Below are positions 4,392-5,714 of a stretch of 5,714 nucleotides of DNA, in pieces. The translations under genes were made by a program, and so were the position numbers. This DNA comes from Zoogloeaceae bacterium. GTDB taxonomy: Bacteria; Pseudomonadota; Gammaproteobacteria; Burkholderiales; Rhodocyclaceae. The DNA lies in NCBI GenBank assembly GCA_031282665.1, contig JAITDH010000189.1:1-5714 (forward strand). The letters run 5' to 3'. Below the pieces are notes generated by a model that ran no database searches, was not told the origin of the DNA, and saw nothing but the letters and a program-made list of their open reading frames with translations. Position 1 is the first letter of the stretch. The number at the start of each line of letters is the position of its first letter.

Positions 4392-5714
4392 ATGTCCGCC
4401 ACGCCCGAAGAACCCGATCGCCTCGCCGAATTCGTCGCCTGGTTCCGCCAGGTAACGCCCTACATCAACGCCTTTCGCGGCAAGACCTTCGTCCTGGCCT
4501 TCGGTGGCAAGGCCATCGCCGGGCCGCTGGCCAGGACGCTGGCCTACGATGTGAACCTCCTGGCGAGCCTCGGCATCCGCCTCGTCCTCGTGCATGGCGC
4601 GCGGCCGCAGATCGAGGAAGAATTGCGCGAAAAGGGGCTGGAATCCCGTTTCCATCGCGGCTACCGCATCACCGACGCGGCCACGCTCGACTGCGTGCTC
4701 GACGCCGTCGGCAGCGTCTATCTGGAAATCGAAGGGCTGCTCTCCCAGGGCCTGCCCGACACGCCCATGGCGGGCAGCCGGATCCGCGTCATCGGCGGCA
4801 ATTTCATCACCGCCCGCCCCCTGGGCGTCCTGGACGGAATCGACCTGCAATACAGCGGTGTGGTGCGCAAGGTCGACAGCGAAGGGCTGAAGGCGCAGTT
4901 GCAGCTCGGCAACATCGTCCTGCTTTCCTGCGAAGGCAGTTCGCCGACCGGCGAATCCTTCAACCTGCGCATGGAAGAAGTCGCGGAAGCCGTCGCCATC
5001 GCCCTCCAGGCCGACAAGCTCGTTTTCCTGACCGACTGCCAAGGCATCCGTTCGCCGGAAGGGGAATTCCTCGACGAACTCACCGCCGACGCCGCCGCCG
5101 CGCTGCAAAACGCCGAATGGCTCTCCAACGACCTGAAACGCTGCCTGCCCTCGGCGATCCGCGCCAGCCGCCAGGGAGTGAGCCGGGCGCACATCATCGG
5201 CTACGAGCAGGATGGCGCGCTCCTGCAGGAATTCTTTTCCCGCGAAGGCATCGGCACCGTCATTTCCCGCGAATCCCTGGAACGCATCCGGGAAGCCCGC
5301 GCCGACGACATCGGCGCCCTCATCGCCCTCATCGAGCCGCTGGAAGAGGACGGCACCCTCGTCCATCGCCCGCGCGAAGTGCTGGAGCGGGAGATTGACA
5401 AATTCTCCGTCGTCGAGCACGACGGCATGATCGTCGGCTGCGCCGCGTTGTACGACTTCGGCGACGGCGTGGCCGAGCTTGCCTGCCTCGCCGTGCATCC
5501 GGCGCATCGCCAGTGGGGTTATGGCGAACAATTGATGAAACGCATCGAAGCCCGCGCCGCGGGCGTCCGGCGGCTTTTCGTCCTCACCACCCGCGCCGTG
5601 CACTGGTTCATCGAACGCGGCTTCACCCTGGAAACCATAGAAGCGCTCCCGGAACAAAAACGCCTGATGTACAACCTGCAACGCCGCTCCAAGGTGTTGG
5701 TCAAGAGGCTGTGA
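4392..5714 (+). CDS. argA: Amino-acid N-acetyltransferase (N-acetylglutamate synthase)
   Basis: This 440-residue cytoplasmic enzyme acetylates L-glutamate with acetyl-CoA, the first step of arginine synthesis. It has the classical ArgA layout. An N-terminal amino-acid-kinase-like domain (about 15-290) carries FGGKAI (37-42), VHGARPQIE (67-75), RITDAATLD (92-100) and VFLTDCQGI (211-219). In the family this domain binds arginine for feedback inhibition and does not phosphorylate. A GNAT domain (about 298-440) follows, with LACLAVHPAHRQWGYGEQLM (363-382), which contains the RxxGxG acetyl-CoA loop, then LFVLTTRAVHWFIERGF (395-411) and the terminal YNLQRRSKVL (427-436). Length matches E. coli ArgA (about 443), so the gene is complete and its TGA is the last codon of the window. 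The start at 4392 gives the expected N-terminus but has no visible Shine-Dalgarno site. It lies 46 bp after DUF192, and no clear promoter is seen there, so read-through from upstream is plausible. Confidence 0.97.
   Translation: MSATPEEPDRLAEFVAWFRQVTPYINAFRGKTFVLAFGGKAIAGPLARTLAYDVNLLASLGIRLVLVHGARPQIEEELREKGLESRFHRGYRITDAATLDCVLDAVGSVYLEIEGLLSQGLPDTPMAGSRIRVIGGNFITARPLGVLDGIDLQYSGVVRKVDSEGLKAQLQLGNIVLLSCEGSSPTGESFNLRMEEVAEAVAIALQADKLVFLTDCQGIRSPEGEFLDELTADAAAALQNAEWLSNDLKRCLPSAIRASRQGVSRAHIIGYEQDGALLQEFFSREGIGTVISRESLERIREARADDIGALIALIEPLEEDGTLVHRPREVLEREIDKFSVVEHDGMIVGCAALYDFGDGVAELACLAVHPAHRQWGYGEQLMKRIEARAAGVRRLFVLTTRAVHWFIERGFTLETIEALPEQKRLMYNLQRRSKVLVKRL

Noticed and set aside
4209..5681. 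A 490-codon open frame on the minus strand opposite argA
   Set aside because: It covers the argA reading frame, whose kinase-like and GNAT motifs are unmistakable. The antisense translation is low-complexity and matches nothing I recognise.

Overview
This is a GC-rich bacterial chromosomal window, most likely from a betaproteobacterium (Rhodocyclales/Nitrosomonadales type). That placement is an inference. It rests on the GC-rich codon use, an ArgA of the classical fused kinase-acetyltransferase type, a stand-alone RlmL-type methyltransferase of about 400 residues (enterics have a fused RlmKL), and a HemJ-type haem enzyme. I see no rRNA, tRNA, CRISPR array, IS element or phage gene. The genes look like ordinary core genes, with an accessory antitoxin remnant at the left edge.

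Layout. (1) Positions 70-357, plus strand: a short NadS/HigA-like helix-turn-helix protein, probably the antitoxin of a type II toxin-antitoxin pair. Its partner would lie mostly or wholly upstream of the window, and its C-terminus looks clipped. (2) Positions 379-2008, minus strand: a two-gene unit, hemJ (membrane protoporphyrinogen IX oxidase) then rlmL (THUMP-domain 23S rRNA guanine methyltransferase), 13 bp apart. It converges on gene 1. (3) Positions 2009-2247: a divergent control region of 239 bp. It holds a heptad repeat and a GC hairpin in the hemJ leader, an inverted repeat, a candidate -10 box and a strong Shine-Dalgarno site for the next gene. (4) Positions 2248-2820, plus strand: a DUF4240 protein of unknown function. 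(5) Positions 2887-5714, plus strand: three closely spaced genes. They encode a 2Fe-2S/FAD/NAD(P)H reductase (usually labelled CDP-6-deoxy-glucoseen reductase), a small exported DUF192 protein, and ArgA (N-acetylglutamate synthase, first step of arginine synthesis). ArgA ends exactly at the right edge.

The genes do not form one obvious pathway. HemJ and RlmL share a transcript but serve haem synthesis and ribosome maturation. The reductase, DUF192 and ArgA may be co-transcribed. There are no deoxysugar genes here to support the reductase's usual name. I did not find a convincing novel system. The points most worth a second look are the heptad repeat abutting the hemJ ribosome-binding site, the symmetric element between the divergent genes, the orphan reductase, and the clipped antitoxin-like gene.
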